The notes under the pieces: model-generated
The model's input: the letters and a program-made list of their open reading frames with translations, nothing else
What the model was told of the DNA's origin: nothing
The model's database searches: none
Position numbers and translations under genes: made by a program
NCBI GenBank assembly: GCA_003160215.1
Contig: PLQW01000090.1
Span: forward strand, 21,517 to 61,751
Reading direction: 5' to 3'
Source: Acidobacteriaceae bacterium
GTDB lineage: Bacteria > Acidobacteriota > Terriglobia > Terriglobales > Acidobacteriaceae
Length of the DNA: 40,235 nucleotides
In this document: positions 1 to 8,974 of the stretch, piece after piece
Layout of the letters: every line of letters begins with the position of its first letter
Numbering within the stretch: position 1 is the stretch's first letter

Positions 1-859
1 GCAGCGGCGGATTCATCTTGTACATGGTATTGAACTCGCCGATATTGTCGTCCACCAGCGTGAAGTGATGCGGCGTGACTTCGCACGTAACCGGCAACCC
101 AGCTTTCTTGGCCTCGCGCACAGCCTGCAGCGCCTCGCGGGTCGAGAGATGTGCTACGTGCATGTGCCCCTTGGTCTCGCCGGCCAGGGCAATATCGCGC
201 TCTACGATGCTGCTCTCGGCGGCGTTGGTCATGCCGCGCAGACCAAGGCGGAAGGACGTGGAGCTGGCATTCATCGAGCAGCCTCCAGTCATGCGCGTGT
301 CTTCGGCATGTTGCACGACGGGGACCTTGAGCTTGGCGGCAGCACGCAGCGCGTCGCGCATCAGACGATCGTCCAAGACCGGCTTGCCGTCATCGCTCAC
401 GGCGACCGCGCCGGCTTTCTTCAATGCCGCAAAATCCGTGAGCTCTTCTCCCTGGCTTCCGACGGTCGCAGCCGCAACAGGAAACACATTGACCAGCGCG
501 CCGCGTTCCGGAGCTTGCATCCAGCGGGTAATTGCGGCTGAGTCATTCACCGGCACGGTGTTGGGCATGGTGCAAACCGACGTAAAGCCTCCCGCCGCGG
601 CGGCCGCGGTGCCGGAGGCGATCGTCTCTTTGTGCGCCTGTCCGGGCTCGCGCAGGTGCACGTGCAAATCGATCAATCCCGGAGCAACGATGCATCCCTT
701 CACTCTTAGGACCTGCTTACTTTCGCCGCGAAGCTTGCCCGGCGAGGCCACAGCCACCACCCGGCCGTCGCGCAGTAGCACGTCCATTTCCCGGTCCACG
801 CCGTTTGCTGGATCGATGACTCGTCCGCCTGCTATCAGCAATGAGTCCATGTCATTCAT
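1..859 (-). CDS. pyrC: Dihydroorotase, class I (C-terminal part cut by window edge)
   Basis: Catalyses ring closure of carbamoyl aspartate to dihydroorotate, the third step of pyrimidine synthesis. Reading from 859 downward gives 286 residues open to the window edge. The zinc-binding motif DLHVHLREPG is at about residues 64-73 (H66, H68), followed by TMPNT, by SDDGKPV holding the class I bridging aspartate, by QHAED, and by TPHHFTL. The last visible residues are MNPPL, a substrate-loop motif of the family. The ATG at 859 directly follows the pyrB stop codon (TAG then ATG, no gap), so the two are translationally coupled; a second ATG lies three codons in. The gene is third in pyrR-pyrB-pyrC. 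The remaining roughly 140 residues lie outside the window. Confidence 0.95.
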   Translation of the reverse strand, partial: MNDMDSLLIAGGRVIDPANGVDREMDVLLRDGRVVAVASPGKLRGESKQVLRVKGCIVAPGLIDLHVHLREPGQAHKETIASGTAAAAAGGFTSVCTMPNTVPVNDSAAITRWMQAPERGALVNVFPVAAATVGSQGEELTDFAALKKAGAVAVSDDGKPVLDDRLMRDALRAAAKLKVPVVQHAEDTRMTGGCSMNASSTSFRLGLRGMTNAAESSIVERDIALAGETKGHMHVAHLSTREALQAVREAKKAGLPVTCEVTPHHFTLVDDNIGEFNTMYKMNPPL

Positions 860-1768
860 CTATCGCGCCGCCCCCAGCACCGTCGCCATGATCGCCATGC
901 GAACTTTCACTCCGTTGCGAACCTGTTCGAGAATGCACGCCTGCGGCCCATCGGCCACTTCGCTGGTCAGCTCCATGCCGCGGATGAGCGGGCCGGGATG
1001 CATGAGGATGGCGTCCGGTTTGGCCAGCTTCATGCGCTGGGGCGTGATCTGGTAATCGGCAATGTAGTCCTCGACGCTGTGATGCTTGCCGGCAAGCCGC
1101 TCTTTCTGCACTCGCAGCGACATCACCACGTCCGCGCCTTGCAAGGCGGCGTTCAGGTCATGGGTCGCCACCACTCCCGGTGCAATCGTAGCCGAAACTC
1201 CCGGCACAAAATTGGGGGGGCCGCAGAAGACGATTTCCGCTCCGAAGCGCGAGAGCAATTCCGCATTCGATCGCGCCACCCGGCTGTGATATACATCGCC
1301 CACAATCACCACGCGCAAGCCTTTCAGCCGCGTCTTGTGGTTGGCGATGGTCAATGCGTCGAGCAGCGCCTGCGAAGGATGCTGATGCATCCCGTCACCG
1401 GCATTGACTACTGGCACGGGCACATGCCGGGCCAGCAGATACGGCGCGCCGCTGTTGGGATGCCTGATCACAATGGCGTCCGCCTCCAGCGACGTGATTG
1501 TCCAGCCCGTATCGATCAGCGATTCGCCCTTCTCGATACTTGAAGAGGCGGCGGTAATCAGGGTGGTGGTGGCGCCCAGGGCCTTGGCGGCGAATTCGAA
1601 CGAGGTGCGGGTGCGGGTGGAGGATTCGTAAAACAGCAGCACCACGCGTTTGCCGCGCAGCAACTGCGGCGGACGCTTTGGATCCATGCGCCTCGCCAGC
1701 TTCAAGATCGCCTCAATTTGCGGGGTAGTAAGTTGACGGATGCCCAGCAGCGAATGCGGTGGCTTCAT
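860..1768 (-). CDS. pyrB: Aspartate carbamoyltransferase catalytic subunit
   Basis: Joins carbamoyl phosphate and aspartate, the committed step of pyrimidine synthesis. The 302 residues match the normal catalytic chain. The carbamoyl-phosphate signature SSTRTRTSFE is at residues 49-58, HPSQALLD follows near 130, GDVYHSRVARSN is in the second domain, and MHPGPLIRGMEL near the end is the conserved aspartate-domain loop. The ATG overlaps the pyrR stop by four bases (ATGA, 1765-1768), and its own stop abuts the pyrC start. No regulatory chain (pyrI) is next to it, as expected in lineages that pair pyrB with pyrR. Regulation is probably through pyrR in the same transcript. Confidence 0.97.
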   Translation of the reverse strand: MKPPHSLLGIRQLTTPQIEAILKLARRMDPKRPPQLLRGKRVVLLFYESSTRTRTSFEFAAKALGATTTLITAASSSIEKGESLIDTGWTITSLEADAIVIRHPNSGAPYLLARHVPVPVVNAGDGMHQHPSQALLDALTIANHKTRLKGLRVVIVGDVYHSRVARSNAELLSRFGAEIVFCGPPNFVPGVSATIAPGVVATHDLNAALQGADVVMSLRVQKERLAGKHHSVEDYIADYQITPQRMKLAKPDAILMHPGPLIRGMELTSEVADGPQACILEQVRNGVKVRMAIMATVLGAAR

Positions 1769-2346
1769 TGGGGCTCGCCCACCCGCTCCATCAACAGCAC
1801 TTTGTCGGAGCCATCGGTCTCTTGCAATTTCAATTCGATGATTTCGTGGTTGCCCGTCTGGATCTTGCGGCCAACGAAGGCCGCCTCGATCGGCAACTCG
1901 CGGTGGCCGCGGTCAATCAGCACGCAAAGTTGAATGCGGCGCGGACGCCCATGATCGAACAATGCATCCAGCGCCGCTCGCGTGGTCCGTCCGGTATGAA
2001 GCACGTCGTCCACCAGGATGATGTCCTTGCCCTGGATGTCAAACTCCATCGTGCTCTTCTTCACCTCCGGGCGATGCCCGACGGTGGAGAGATCGTCACG
2101 ATAAAGCGTAATGTCCAGGGTCCCGACCGGCACTGCGGTTTTTTCGATGCGTCCCAGGACCTTCGCCAGCCGCTGCGCCAGCGGCACACCGCGTCGCATG
2201 ATCCCGACCAATCCAAGGTTGGCGACGCCATTGTTTTTTTCGACAATCTCGTGGGCCAGCCGAACCAGGGTGCGCTCGATTTCGGATGCAGACAGGATTT
2301 GCGATTTCTCGCGGAGATTAGAGGGCTGGATGGAGGCGTTGGTCAT
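1765..2346 (-). CDS. pyrR: Bifunctional pyrimidine regulator PyrR / uracil phosphoribosyltransferase
   Basis: PyrR proteins bind pyr mRNA in response to uridine nucleotides and often also have uracil phosphoribosyltransferase activity. The PRPP-binding signature IILVDDVLHTGRT is at about residues 109-121, and LVGIMRRGVPLA near 46-57 is the conserved N-terminal PRTase segment. I chose the ATG at 2346, giving 193 residues, close to the family length. The frame stays open to a TTG at 2385, but that adds 13 residues without family resemblance. It is the first gene of pyrR-pyrB-pyrC. I see no convincing anti-terminator/terminator pair or PyrR-box in the 82 bases upstream, so mRNA-binding control in cis is not shown by this sequence. 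Confidence 0.94.
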   Translation of the reverse strand: MTNASIQPSNLREKSQILSASEIERTLVRLAHEIVEKNNGVANLGLVGIMRRGVPLAQRLAKVLGRIEKTAVPVGTLDITLYRDDLSTVGHRPEVKKSTMEFDIQGKDIILVDDVLHTGRTTRAALDALFDHGRPRRIQLCVLIDRGHRELPIEAAFVGRKIQTGNHEIIELKLQETDGSDKVLLMERVGEPQ

Positions 2347-2355
2347 GCCGCTCGC

Positions 2356-2385
2356 ATCATACGAAAAGCCCAAGCTGAGGAGCAA
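2356..2385 (-). promoter_or_regulatory. Candidate sigma-70 promoter of the pyr operon
   Basis: On the minus strand TTGCTC (2380-2385) and TATGAT (2356-2361) are separated by 18 bases. The -10 box ends nine bases before the pyrR ATG, so the transcript would have almost no leader. Prediction by pattern only. Confidence 0.35.
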
Positions 2386-2428
2386 CTTTTACTCTGCAGG
2401 CTGTGTTCCCGCGCACGCGGCCCGGCGA

Positions 2429-3154
2429 TCATCGGAATTCCCTTCTCCTGCCGGACATCGAAGCTCCCAGCGCGCCACCGGCAGCGGTGATTACGATGAA
2501 CACCACGCCCAGCACGATCAACATCAGCACCACGAAGGTTGCGGCGCCTTGCGGAGTGCTCATCCAGTCCATGAATTGCTTCACCATCGCCTGCGCCTTG
2601 GGATCGGGATTGCTGGCCATTTGCTTTTCCAGCTGCTCCTGCATGGCCCGACGGAAATCGGAGCTGGAACGAAACACTACGAACGACAGCACGGTCATTA
2701 CAGCGTTGACCATGAACCCGAACACGCCCGCCAGCGCTCCCAGCTTCATCCCCATGCCCGGAGTAATCAAGGTTCCCGGCACGCGCTTCCGATACATCGA
2801 AACGGAGAGGACACCCGCGCCCAGCATCCATAGACAACAACCGATGGAGACGAACGGTATGGCCGTGAGAATCGCAGCCCCAACTCCGGCCAGTAGCGCC
2901 CCCTTCCACGCCAGGTCCCAATGAATGGCGTTTCCCTGGGGGGCGTATGGCACGCCGCCCTGCGTCCAGCTTGGCCCGGGAGGCACGGAATAGGCCTGGG
3001 GAATAACTTCCGCCGGCGCGTTGGGTGGAAGCGGCGGTGGTGGTGGCAAACTGTCTTCAGGAGGAAGGACTCGAATCTGGGGAGCGCCGCAGTGCGGACA
3101 AAACGTAGTGCCCTCGTCAATCGAGGCTTGGCAACGATAGCAGGGATGTTCCAC
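2429..3154 (-). CDS. Zinc-ribbon membrane protein of unknown function
   Basis: I do not recognise a named family. From the GTG at 3154 the product has 241 residues. It begins with a two-knuckle zinc ribbon (CYRC at residues 5-8 and CPHC at 19-22), then a proline-rich linker (about residues 32-70) and about four hydrophobic segments in the C-terminal two thirds. An amphipathic charged stretch (FRRAMQEQLEKQMASNPDPKA) separates the third and fourth segments. Cytoplasmic zinc ribbon plus proline linker plus membrane domain is a common layout of bacterial proteins of unknown role. The frame is open to a TTG at 3190, but the GTG places the ribbon at the N-terminus as is usual. It lies 82 bases upstream of pyrR on the same strand; a shared function is not implied. 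Confidence 0.75.
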   Translation of the reverse strand: MEHPCYRCQASIDEGTTFCPHCGAPQIRVLPPEDSLPPPPPLPPNAPAEVIPQAYSVPPGPSWTQGGVPYAPQGNAIHWDLAWKGALLAGVGAAILTAIPFVSIGCCLWMLGAGVLSVSMYRKRVPGTLITPGMGMKLGALAGVFGFMVNAVMTVLSFVVFRSSSDFRRAMQEQLEKQMASNPDPKAQAMVKQFMDWMSTPQGAATFVVLMLIVLGVVFIVITAAGGALGASMSGRRREFR

Positions 3155-3436
3155 TAGCCGAAAGTTACAGCAGATGCGCCCCGTGCGCAACCGGAGCGCT
3201 TCAAAGCCTCAGCCAGCGGTATCCACAATCGGCAAGGTTGCGCCACGCAGCTTTCTTGTGTCGTCCCTGAAGGGACTCATATCGATTTTCCACTTTACCC
3301 AGCACTCCGCCTGCGGCTCGGTGATGGGCTAAACTGAGCCGCACCTATGGCGCTGGATTTTCGGCAGGCGGACGCTGCTGGCAAATATCGCAGTTGGACG
3401 CGGACCTGAACCTGGATTATTTATGAAAATTAGAAG

Positions 3437-3615
3437 TGTCATCCTGAGCGGAGCGCCCGCAAAGACTTTCCGACCCGCTTCCTTTGCGGGTCGGGCGCGG
3501 AGTCGAAGTGCCTGCCCCGAGCGAAGCCGAGGGGATCTGCGTTCGTTCCTGGCGGCGTGACAGTACCGGCGAACCGCAGATCCCTCGCCGGCTTAAAGCC
3601 GGCTCGGGATGACAA
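3437..3615. repeat. Dispersed inverted-repeat element (copy 1)
   Basis: Outer arms TGTCATCC (3437-3444) and GGGATGACA (3607-3615) face each other, and inner arms CGAGGGGATCTGCG (3528-3541) and CGCAGATCCCTCG (3575-3587) pair over a 33-base loop. CCGGCTTAAAGCCGG is a further small palindrome in the right half. Similar arms recur near 4981, 5602, 14094, 25084 and 40217. It sits in the 3155-3850 spacer, which has no gene I can support. The rest of that spacer holds a GGACCCTTCGGCTGGGCTCA-like word near 3645 related to CCCTTCGACTTCGCTCAGGG at 5760. Confidence 0.75.
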
Positions 3616-3836
3616 CAAATTAAATATAAAGAACTAGGGCGCGGACCCTTCGGCTGGGCTCAGGGCAGGCTCTGAAGGTCCGCACTACCCGAGCAGCAGC
3701 CACCTGTCAGCGGCGGCCAATTGAGACCCGTCAACAACCCACTGACAGCTGCCGGCTAGGTTGCAGTGATTCCGATCACAATTCGGCAACTCTTTTCCCC
3801 CGCGATTTTAGCGGTTCCGCGCCCCTCTCGCGGTGC

Positions 3837-3842
3837 TAGAAT
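3837..3842 (+). promoter_or_regulatory. Candidate -10 box just before hemB
   Basis: TAGAAT ends eight bases before the hemB ATG at 3851. No clear -35 box is visible. If real, the message would be leaderless or nearly so, and no Shine-Dalgarno sequence precedes this ATG. Confidence 0.3.
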
Positions 3843-3850
3843 TTTCTGTT

Positions 3851-4876
3851 ATGGCATTCCCAACCGATCGTCCCCGTCGCCTGCGTCGCACCGAAGCGAT
3901 ACGCTCGTTTGTCCGCGAAACCCGGCTCAGTCCCGAAGGCTTCGTCTATCCGCTGTTCGTCTGCCCCGGAGAAGGCGTGCGCAAGGAAGTGCGCTCCATG
4001 CCTGGCGTCTTCAATCTTTCGGTGGACGAAGTGGTGAAGGAGTGCGCCGAGGTGAAATCGCTCGGCATCCCCAGCGTCATCCTCTTCGGACTGCCGGAGT
4101 CGAAGGACGAAGTTGCCACCGATGCCTGGTCCGACGATGGCATCGTGCAGAAGGCGGCACGCGCCATCAAGCGCGAGGTCCCCGCCCTGCTGCTGATGGG
4201 CGATGTGTGTCTGTGCGAATACATGTCGCACGGCCACTGTGGCCTGGTGGAGACCACCGCGCCGCGCTCAGTCGGTGCAGCTTCGGTGGCTGCGATGATT
4301 GCCGAGGATTACGAGATCCTCAACGATCCCACGCTTGAACTGCTGGCCCGCACCGCGGTCGCGCAGGCCAAGGCGGGCATGGACATCATTGCGCCCTCCG
4401 ACATGATGGATGGCCGCGTAGATGCCATCCGCACCGCGCTCGATGCCGCCGACTATCAGAACATTCCCATCCTTTCGTATGCGGCGAAGTTTGCCAGCGG
4501 ATTCTATGGGCCGTTTCGCGAAGCGGCCGATTCGGCGCCGCACTTCGGCGATCGCCGCTCCTACCAGATGGACCCGGCCAACCTGCGCGAGGCCATGCGC
4601 GAGATCGAGCTCGACCTGGAGGAAGGCGCCGACATGATCATGGTGAAGCCGGCGATGCCGTACCTCGACGTGCTGCACGAGGCTCGGCTGCGCTTCGATG
4701 TGCCGCTGGCGGCCTACCAGGTCAGCGGCGAGTACGCCATGATCAAGGCCGCGGCACTCAACGGCTGGATGGACTACGAACGCGTCATGATGGAGTCGCT
4801 GCTATGCATCGAGCGCGCCGGCGCATCCATCGTGCTGACCTACTTTGCGAAAGAGGCGGCAAGGTTGTTGGCGTAG
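3851..4876 (+). CDS. hemB: Delta-aminolevulinic acid dehydratase (porphobilinogen synthase), zinc type
   Basis: Condenses two 5-aminolevulinate molecules to porphobilinogen in tetrapyrrole synthesis, in the cytosol. The 341-residue product has the zinc-site motif [14 protein letters not shown] with C120, C122 and C130, so it is the zinc-dependent form rather than the Mg-only form with aspartates. The two Schiff-base lysines are visible in [13 protein letters not shown] (K213) and [11 protein letters not shown] (K266). The ATG at 3851 gives the normal N-terminus; an in-frame GTG at 3833 adds six residues and overlaps the possible -10 box. It stands alone between repeat-rich spacers. Its TAG stop forms part of the first unit of a period-7 repeat. 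Confidence 0.96.
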   Translation: MAFPTDRPRRLRRTEAIRSFVRETRLSPEGFVYPLFVCPGEGVRKEVRSMPGVFNLSVDEVVKECAEVKSLGIPSVILFGLPESKDEVATDAWSDDGIVQKAARAIKREVPALLLMGDVCLCEYMSHGHCGLVETTAPRSVGAASVAAMIAEDYEILNDPTLELLARTAVAQAKAGMDIIAPSDMMDGRVDAIRTALDAADYQNIPILSYAAKFASGFYGPFREAADSAPHFGDRRSYQMDPANLREAMREIELDLEEGADMIMVKPAMPYLDVLHEARLRFDVPLAAYQVSGEYAMIKAAALNGWMDYERVMMESLLCIERAGASIVLTYFAKEAARLLA

Positions 4877-4916
4877 TTAGAAGTTGGCAGTTGGCAATTA
4901 GCATTCAGCAGTCGGC
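4875..4916. repeat. Period-7 tandem repeat at the hemB stop
   Basis: Six 7-base units follow in register: AGTTAGA, AGTTGGC, AGTTGGC, AATTAGC, ATTCAGC, AGTCGGC. The array starts inside the hemB stop codon (4874-4876). Units are degenerate but keep length seven. Confidence 0.7.
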
Positions 4917-4980
4917 TATTATTGAGGATCGCAAATTATAGTGACACCTCGGTGGGCGAAAGGGCTGGATCGTGATTTGT

Positions 4981-5075
4981 GAATTGTCACTACGAGTGCC
5001 TGGGTTTGGCGCGAGGAATCTGCTTTTTCCATAACCACGCGCCAGCGGATTCCTGGCTTCGCCCGTGATGAACCG
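4981..5075. repeat. Dispersed inverted-repeat element (copy 2, degenerate)
   Basis: About 48 bases from 4981 (GAATTGTCACTACGAG, then TGGGTTTGGCGCGAGGAATC to TGCTTTTT at 5028) match the reverse complement of 14143-14193 closely. The other arm (GCGGATTCCTGGCTTCGCCC near 5045-5064) is decayed. It fills most of the spacer before the response regulator. Confidence 0.7.
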
Positions 5076-5159
5076 ATAGGAATGTAACTATGTTCTGCGG
5101 ACCTCGATAGTTCCCTTGCGGCATGGAGTATAGTTATCTCATCGAGCGGGTGTAGCCAA

Positions 5160-5534
5160 ATGAGACCCTTGCCTCCGGATTCTATCGGGCCTGTTATTTT
5201 GTGTGTTGACGACGCAGAGATCGCTCTCCGAGTTCGTAAGCTTCTGCTTACCATCGCAGGCTATCAAGTTGTGACCGCCGCTTCTGGCGAGGAGGGTCTG
5301 GAACTCTTCAAGCGGGACGCCGTCGATCTGGTGATCGCCGACCACTTCCTGACGGACAAAACCGGTACCGAGATTGCCCGGGAGATGAAGACCATCAAGC
5401 CGCACGTACCCATCCTTATCGTCTCGGCCGCTTCGGAGACACCCGAGGGAATCGAATTTGCCGACCAGTTCTTACCCAAAGGCGAAGCTCCTGAGGTGCT
5501 GCTCGAAACCATCGCTCGCTTGCTCAAGACCTAA
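5160..5534 (+). CDS. Single-domain response regulator (CheY-like receiver)
   Basis: A lone receiver domain of 124 residues with no output domain. Acidic pocket residues D17 and D18 (VDDAE), phosphoacceptor D61 (VIADHF), the switch serine S89 (IVSAAS) and the conserved lysine K107 (LPKGE) are all present, so it should be phosphorylatable. Such proteins relay phosphate from a histidine kinase to a partner protein, or act by protein-protein contact. No kinase adjoins it; the nearest, at 19.5-21.3 kb, is not evidently linked. The ATG at 5160 has no strong ribosome-binding site. Confidence 0.88.
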   Translation: MRPLPPDSIGPVILCVDDAEIALRVRKLLLTIAGYQVVTAASGEEGLELFKRDAVDLVIADHFLTDKTGTEIAREMKTIKPHVPILIVSAASETPEGIEFADQFLPKGEAPEVLLETIARLLKT

Positions 5535-5601
5535 CCCTGGCGATGAGACAGCTCCTCGCGGTCCCTCATCTGCCGTTGACATAATTACCAGCTTTTCTGT
5601 C

Positions 5602-5904
5602 TGTCATCCTGAGCGAGCGCAGCGAGTCGAAGGACCCCTACAGCTGCGAGAAATCACAGTGTGGCCGCGTGGCGCACCAACAAGTCCGAGATTCCTGTCG
5701 GCCAAAGGGGCCCTTTGACTCCTCGCTGCGCTCCTCGCTCCGTCAAAAATCATTCACCACCCTTCGACTTCGCTCAGGGCGGGCTCCGACACGGAGGGCA
5801 GGGAGTTTCAGTTTCTTTAGAGTTTTTTCAGTGATCTCTGTGCCTCCGTGGTTAATTTTCATTTCTATGGGCGGGCCGCAGGCCCATGTGACACTCAGGA
5901 TGAC
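5602..5904. repeat. Composite intergenic repeat of about 300 bases
   Basis: Bounded by TGTCATCCTGAG (5602-5613) and its exact inverse CTCAGGATGACA (5893-5904). Inside are CCCTTCGACTTCGCTCAGGG (near 5760), and CACGGAGG (5790-5797) paired with CCTCCGTG (5843-5850), the latter in CTCTGTGCCTCCGTGGTTAA (5836-5855), a word widely seen between genes of soil bacteria. It occupies most of the 5535-6007 gap, in which I support no gene. Translations of this repeat produce known spurious ORFs. Confidence 0.7.
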
Positions 5905-6007
5905 ACCCAAGAAACCACGTGGCTCATGAATAATCCAGGTGAAGGCGCGCACTACCCGGGCCACAGCCATTCTGGAATCGCTCTAGTAGCTTGCCGGATG
6001 GCTGCCT

Positions 6008-7777
6008 TCAAAACGCTCCGCCACCTCCACCGCCGAAGCCGCCGCCGCTGAAGCCTCCGCCACCGAAGCCGCCGCCGCCCCATCCCGAGCCGGTGCTGCT
6101 GGCGCGTGGAGCGGCCACGAAGGCCTGGTGCGCATCCATCGCCATGGCATGCATGGAGCCGGCGAAGAAGATGGGATTGAAGCCAACATAGGGCGTCGGC
6201 CCTACGTACCATGTGGGCTGGTTCTGCGCGATTCCCTGGAAGGCCTTGGCCCAGCGGTTCTCGATGCCCAGCGCCATGGCGTAAGGCAGAAACTTCTCGA
6301 ACGTATCGGGCGGCATGCGCTTCAAGCGGTCGGCGTCAACGCGGTTGATGAACTCCTGGAAGCCGAGGATCTCAACCTTGGTGCGCACGCCCTTCAGCGA
6401 CTTCGCAGTCATGATGCGAGCGAACAGGAAGACGATGATCACCGCGAGGATGCCCGCGGCAATCAGGAGGCCCGGCGAATCCAGCATCGAGCCCCAGCCC
6501 AGCACCTGGGCCAGCACGAAGGGCGCGGCCGTAAACAAGATTCCCGCCAGCACATAGGCGTGCGCCGATTCCGGATCGACCGAGTACATTCCCTTGCTCT
6601 TCAGCTCCGCGAGAATGTCGTTCTTCATGGTCGGGATGGCGACGTAGAACTGGTTCTTCAGGTCCGACAGGCGTACCTCGGTGGCCCCGCCAGTGAACAT
6701 GTGGTTCAGCATCACGCGCTCGTGCGCTTCGAGCGAGCTCCAGGTGTCAGGCGGTTTCAGCGAGTGGAAGGTGTAATCGCGATGGGTAAAGAGCAAGACC
6801 TTGGATTCTGTCTCCTCGATCTTGAGATAGCCCTTCACCGCCAGGTCCACCATGGTGCAGGTAATGTCGCGAGGATGGACCGCGTCATCGATCAGGGTGC
6901 CGACTTCGGCGGGCGTCATGTCTTTCGGCGGCTCGTACATGGGCGCGACCGAAATGTCCGGGTGGGGATCGCGGCCCTTCGTCCACCAGAAGAAGAACAT
7001 CACCACGAACGCCCACAGCGGCAGCAGCACAATCGGGTTGCTGCGCAGAAACCACATCGCCTGCGTGCCTTTGCTGGGCTGCGTCAGCACGCCTTTGCCG
7101 ATGTAAACGTCGGCAGTAAGCCCGCCGCGCATGGAGAGCGGATTGTTGGCCTCGACCAACACCGTGTTGTTGCGGACTTCGGCGGTGGCGTCCTGCTCTA
7201 CCGATCCGTACGCGCCGGTGAAGGCTTGCGCGCGCAAGTTGCCGGTGGCATTGGCCGGGAAGGTGATCGACGCCGCGGCGCTGTCAATCGGCACCGGCCA
7301 GTCGTTGCCGGTCACGTTCCAGTAAAGCTCGTCGTGATCGTCGAACCAGCGCACCGCGTTGGTGACTTTGTAGGTGATGATCACCGTGCGCGTGGTGTCC
7401 ACCGCGTCGGGAATGTAGATCTTGAGATGGCGGTTGCCGTTTTGGGTGCTGGAGTCGTACTTCAGCTTATGGCCACTGCTATCGATGACGCTGGTGACTT
7501 TGAGGAAGAGGGTGTAGTTGGTGCCGTGCGGGCCCGGGTATTCGATAGGGATGTCACGGTAGATGCCGTGATATTCGCCGATGAAGACTACGTCAATATG
7601 CTCGTTGACGATGGCCACCCCGTCGGAGGCAACGTACATGTGGGTTTCGAAGCGGGCAATGCGCCAGTCGCGGGCGGAGGCGGGGATGACCAGCGCCAAG
7701 CAGAACAGCAGAGCGAGGATGAGGCGTAAACCCAGCCTGTCCGCAAATGCAGCGGACAAGGGTGGGGCACCCGGCAC
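6008..7777 (-). CDS. DUF2207 membrane protein (LemA partner)
   Basis: About 589 residues. A signal peptide (hydrophobic core [17 protein letters not shown]) leads into a beta-rich extracytoplasmic DUF2207 region ([16 protein letters not shown], later [13 protein letters not shown]). A membrane segment follows ([19 protein letters not shown]), then a cytoplasmic region, two more hydrophobic segments (near [16 protein letters not shown] and [17 protein letters not shown]), and a glycine-rich tail typical of the family. Function is unknown; the pairing with lemA is recurrent in bacteria. The start is uncertain: no ATG precedes the signal peptide, so I use GTG 7777, with TTG 7759 as alternative. 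The frame is open much further upstream, but that part only crosses lemA in another frame. A period-7 repeat lies between lemA and this gene. Confidence 0.85.
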   Translation of the reverse strand: MPGAPPLSAAFADRLGLRLILALLFCLALVIPASARDWRIARFETHMYVASDGVAIVNEHIDVVFIGEYHGIYRDIPIEYPGPHGTNYTLFLKVTSVIDSSGHKLKYDSSTQNGNRHLKIYIPDAVDTTRTVIITYKVTNAVRWFDDHDELYWNVTGNDWPVPIDSAAASITFPANATGNLRAQAFTGAYGSVEQDATAEVRNNTVLVEANNPLSMRGGLTADVYIGKGVLTQPSKGTQAMWFLRSNPIVLLPLWAFVVMFFFWWTKGRDPHPDISVAPMYEPPKDMTPAEVGTLIDDAVHPRDITCTMVDLAVKGYLKIEETESKVLLFTHRDYTFHSLKPPDTWSSLEAHERVMLNHMFTGGATEVRLSDLKNQFYVAIPTMKNDILAELKSKGMYSVDPESAHAYVLAGILFTAAPFVLAQVLGWGSMLDSPGLLIAAGILAVIIVFLFARIMTAKSLKGVRTKVEILGFQEFINRVDADRLKRMPPDTFEKFLPYAMALGIENRWAKAFQGIAQNQPTWYVGPTPYVGFNPIFFAGSMHAMAMDAHQAFVAAPRASSTGSGWGGGGFGGGGFSGGGFGGGGGGAF

Positions 7778-7783
7778 TTGGCC

Positions 7784-7811
7784 AAGAGCGAAAGGCGAAA
7801 AGCGAAAAGCG
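7784..7811. repeat. Period-7 tandem repeat after the lemA stop
   Basis: Read on the minus strand, directly after the lemA stop, the units are CGCTTTT, CGCTTTT, CGCCTTT, CGCTCTT. The plus-strand reading (AAGAGCG, AAAGGCG, AAAAGCG) shares units with the array at 32241-32301. Confidence 0.7.
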
Positions 7812-7815
7812 GCTC

Positions 7816-8370
7816 TCAGAACTTCACCGCGACCGGTTCGCGCTGCGCCGGCTCGGTGATGTCGAAGAACTGCTTCTGCTGGATGTGGAACATACCAGCC
7901 ACCATGTTCGTAGGGAACGTCTGGATCTTGGTGTTCAGATCGCGCACCACCGCGTTGTAATAACGGCGCGCATTCTGGATCGCATCTTCCAGTCCGCTCA
8001 GCGAACCTTGCAGCGCCTGGAACTGCTCCGAGGCCCGCAATTGCGGATAAGCCTCGGCAACCGCAAGCAGCCCGCGCAAGGCGTAGGTGAGCTGCCCCTC
8101 GGCCTCGCTCTTCTCCGCCGGAGTACTGGCCGCCATGGCAACGCTGCGAAACTTGGCAACATTCTCGAAGGTGCCCTTTTCGTGGGCGGCGTAACCCTTC
8201 ACGGTTTCGACCAGGTTGGGGATAAGGTCGTAGCGGCGCTTCAGTTGCACGTCGATATCGGCCCAGGCGTTGTCGGCGCGGACCCGCAACTGCACCAGCC
8301 CGTTGTAAATGCCGATCAGGGCGAACGCGATGACGGCCAGTATGACGATAACAATAATAATAGGAATCAT
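7816..8370 (-). CDS. lemA: LemA family protein
   Basis: The 184-residue product has one N-terminal membrane helix (about residues 2-24, [20 protein letters not shown]) followed by a helical extracytoplasmic or cytoplasmic bundle with family motifs [20 protein letters not shown] and [25 protein letters not shown] and FPTNM near the C-terminus are also conserved. The biochemical role of LemA is not established. A good Shine-Dalgarno sequence (GGAGGAG) precedes the ATG at 8370. The gene is the first of a two-gene minus-strand unit with the DUF2207 protein, 38 bases away; the family frequently has this partner. Confidence 0.94.
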   Translation of the reverse strand: MIPIIIVIVILAVIAFALIGIYNGLVQLRVRADNAWADIDVQLKRRYDLIPNLVETVKGYAAHEKGTFENVAKFRSVAMAASTPAEKSEAEGQLTYALRGLLAVAEAYPQLRASEQFQALQGSLSGLEDAIQNARRYYNAVVRDLNTKIQTFPTNMVAGMFHIQQKQFFDITEPAQREPVAVKF

Positions 8371-8515
8371 GCCGTACTCCTCCAGCGGGGTGAAAGTTCG
8401 ACAGCGGGGGACGAGCGGACGTTATCACGGGGCGCAAGGCGGAGGCAATTCGCGGGTGGCGGAGTGTGTGGCGGAGAAATCGGGGCTGCCGCCGCAAGGA
8501 GCAGCTTGGTAGAGC

Positions 8516-8550
8516 GCCCCTTCAAGGCCAAGGGGCAAGAAAGCTTTCTT
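8516..8550. other. Hairpin plus palindrome in a gene-free spacer
   Basis: GCCCCTT (8516-8522) pairs with AAGGGGC (8530-8536) over a 7-base loop, directly followed by the perfect 14-base palindrome AAGAAAGCTTTCTT (8537-8550). It could be a protein-binding site or terminator for neither adjacent gene in particular. It lies in the 8371-8974 spacer, where I find no supportable gene. Confidence 0.4.
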
Positions 8551-8748
8551 AGCAGTCGTGACTCCTTCAAAGTCGGATGACAACAGAGTCATTCAGCATC
8601 CGAAGGGCCTGCTCTGGACCGTAGGAGCCGGAAACCCCCTAATACTTCGGATAGCTCACTATCCACTCGGATAGTGGGAGGCGCTAGCGGCCGAGATGCC
8701 TGCCACTGACGCCAGGATCAACACCCTTTGTTTTCTATTGAAAATGCA

Positions 8749-8782
8749 GCGTCTTGCGGGCGAAGAAACGCCCGCAAGACGC
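8749..8782. other. Perfect 14-bp hairpin
   Basis: GCGTCTTGCGGGCG (8749-8762) and CGCCCGCAAGACGC (8769-8782) are exact inverse copies around the loop AAGAAA. No T-tract follows on either strand, so a standard intrinsic terminator is unlikely; a transcribed hairpin or the trace of a mobile repeat are alternatives. Confidence 0.6.
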
Positions 8783-8974
8783 CCTCCCGGCTTTGGTATG
8801 CCACTTGCTGTGTCATGGGTAGTCAAGCGAGTACCACCGGGTTGTAGGGGGAGACAAAAGGAAGAGCCCAGTGGAAGACTCTTCTCAGCGCGGCGAGAGT
8901 TCGTGGCAATGCCATGAGCCGCGCTGAGAACATAGTGCACTCCCGCCAACTAAGCACGACTCATCGCGCCACAC

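Noticed and set aside
2347-2428. PyrR-binding attenuator upstream of pyrR
   Set aside because: No terminator/anti-terminator hairpins or PyrR-box consensus could be found in the 82-base spacer.
5458-5718. Plus-strand frame containing CHPERAQRVEG
   Set aside because: Translation of the TGTCATCCTGAGCG repeat; a well-known false-ORF pattern.
5743-5970. Minus-strand frame containing NHGGTEITEKT
   Set aside because: This is a translation of the CCACGGAGGCACAGAG-type intergenic repeat, a recurrent spurious ORF, not a gene.
7778-8497. Minus-strand open frame continuing the DUF2207 gene upstream to 8497
   Set aside because: It runs through lemA in another frame, has no family likeness there, and the signal peptide marks the true start near 7777.
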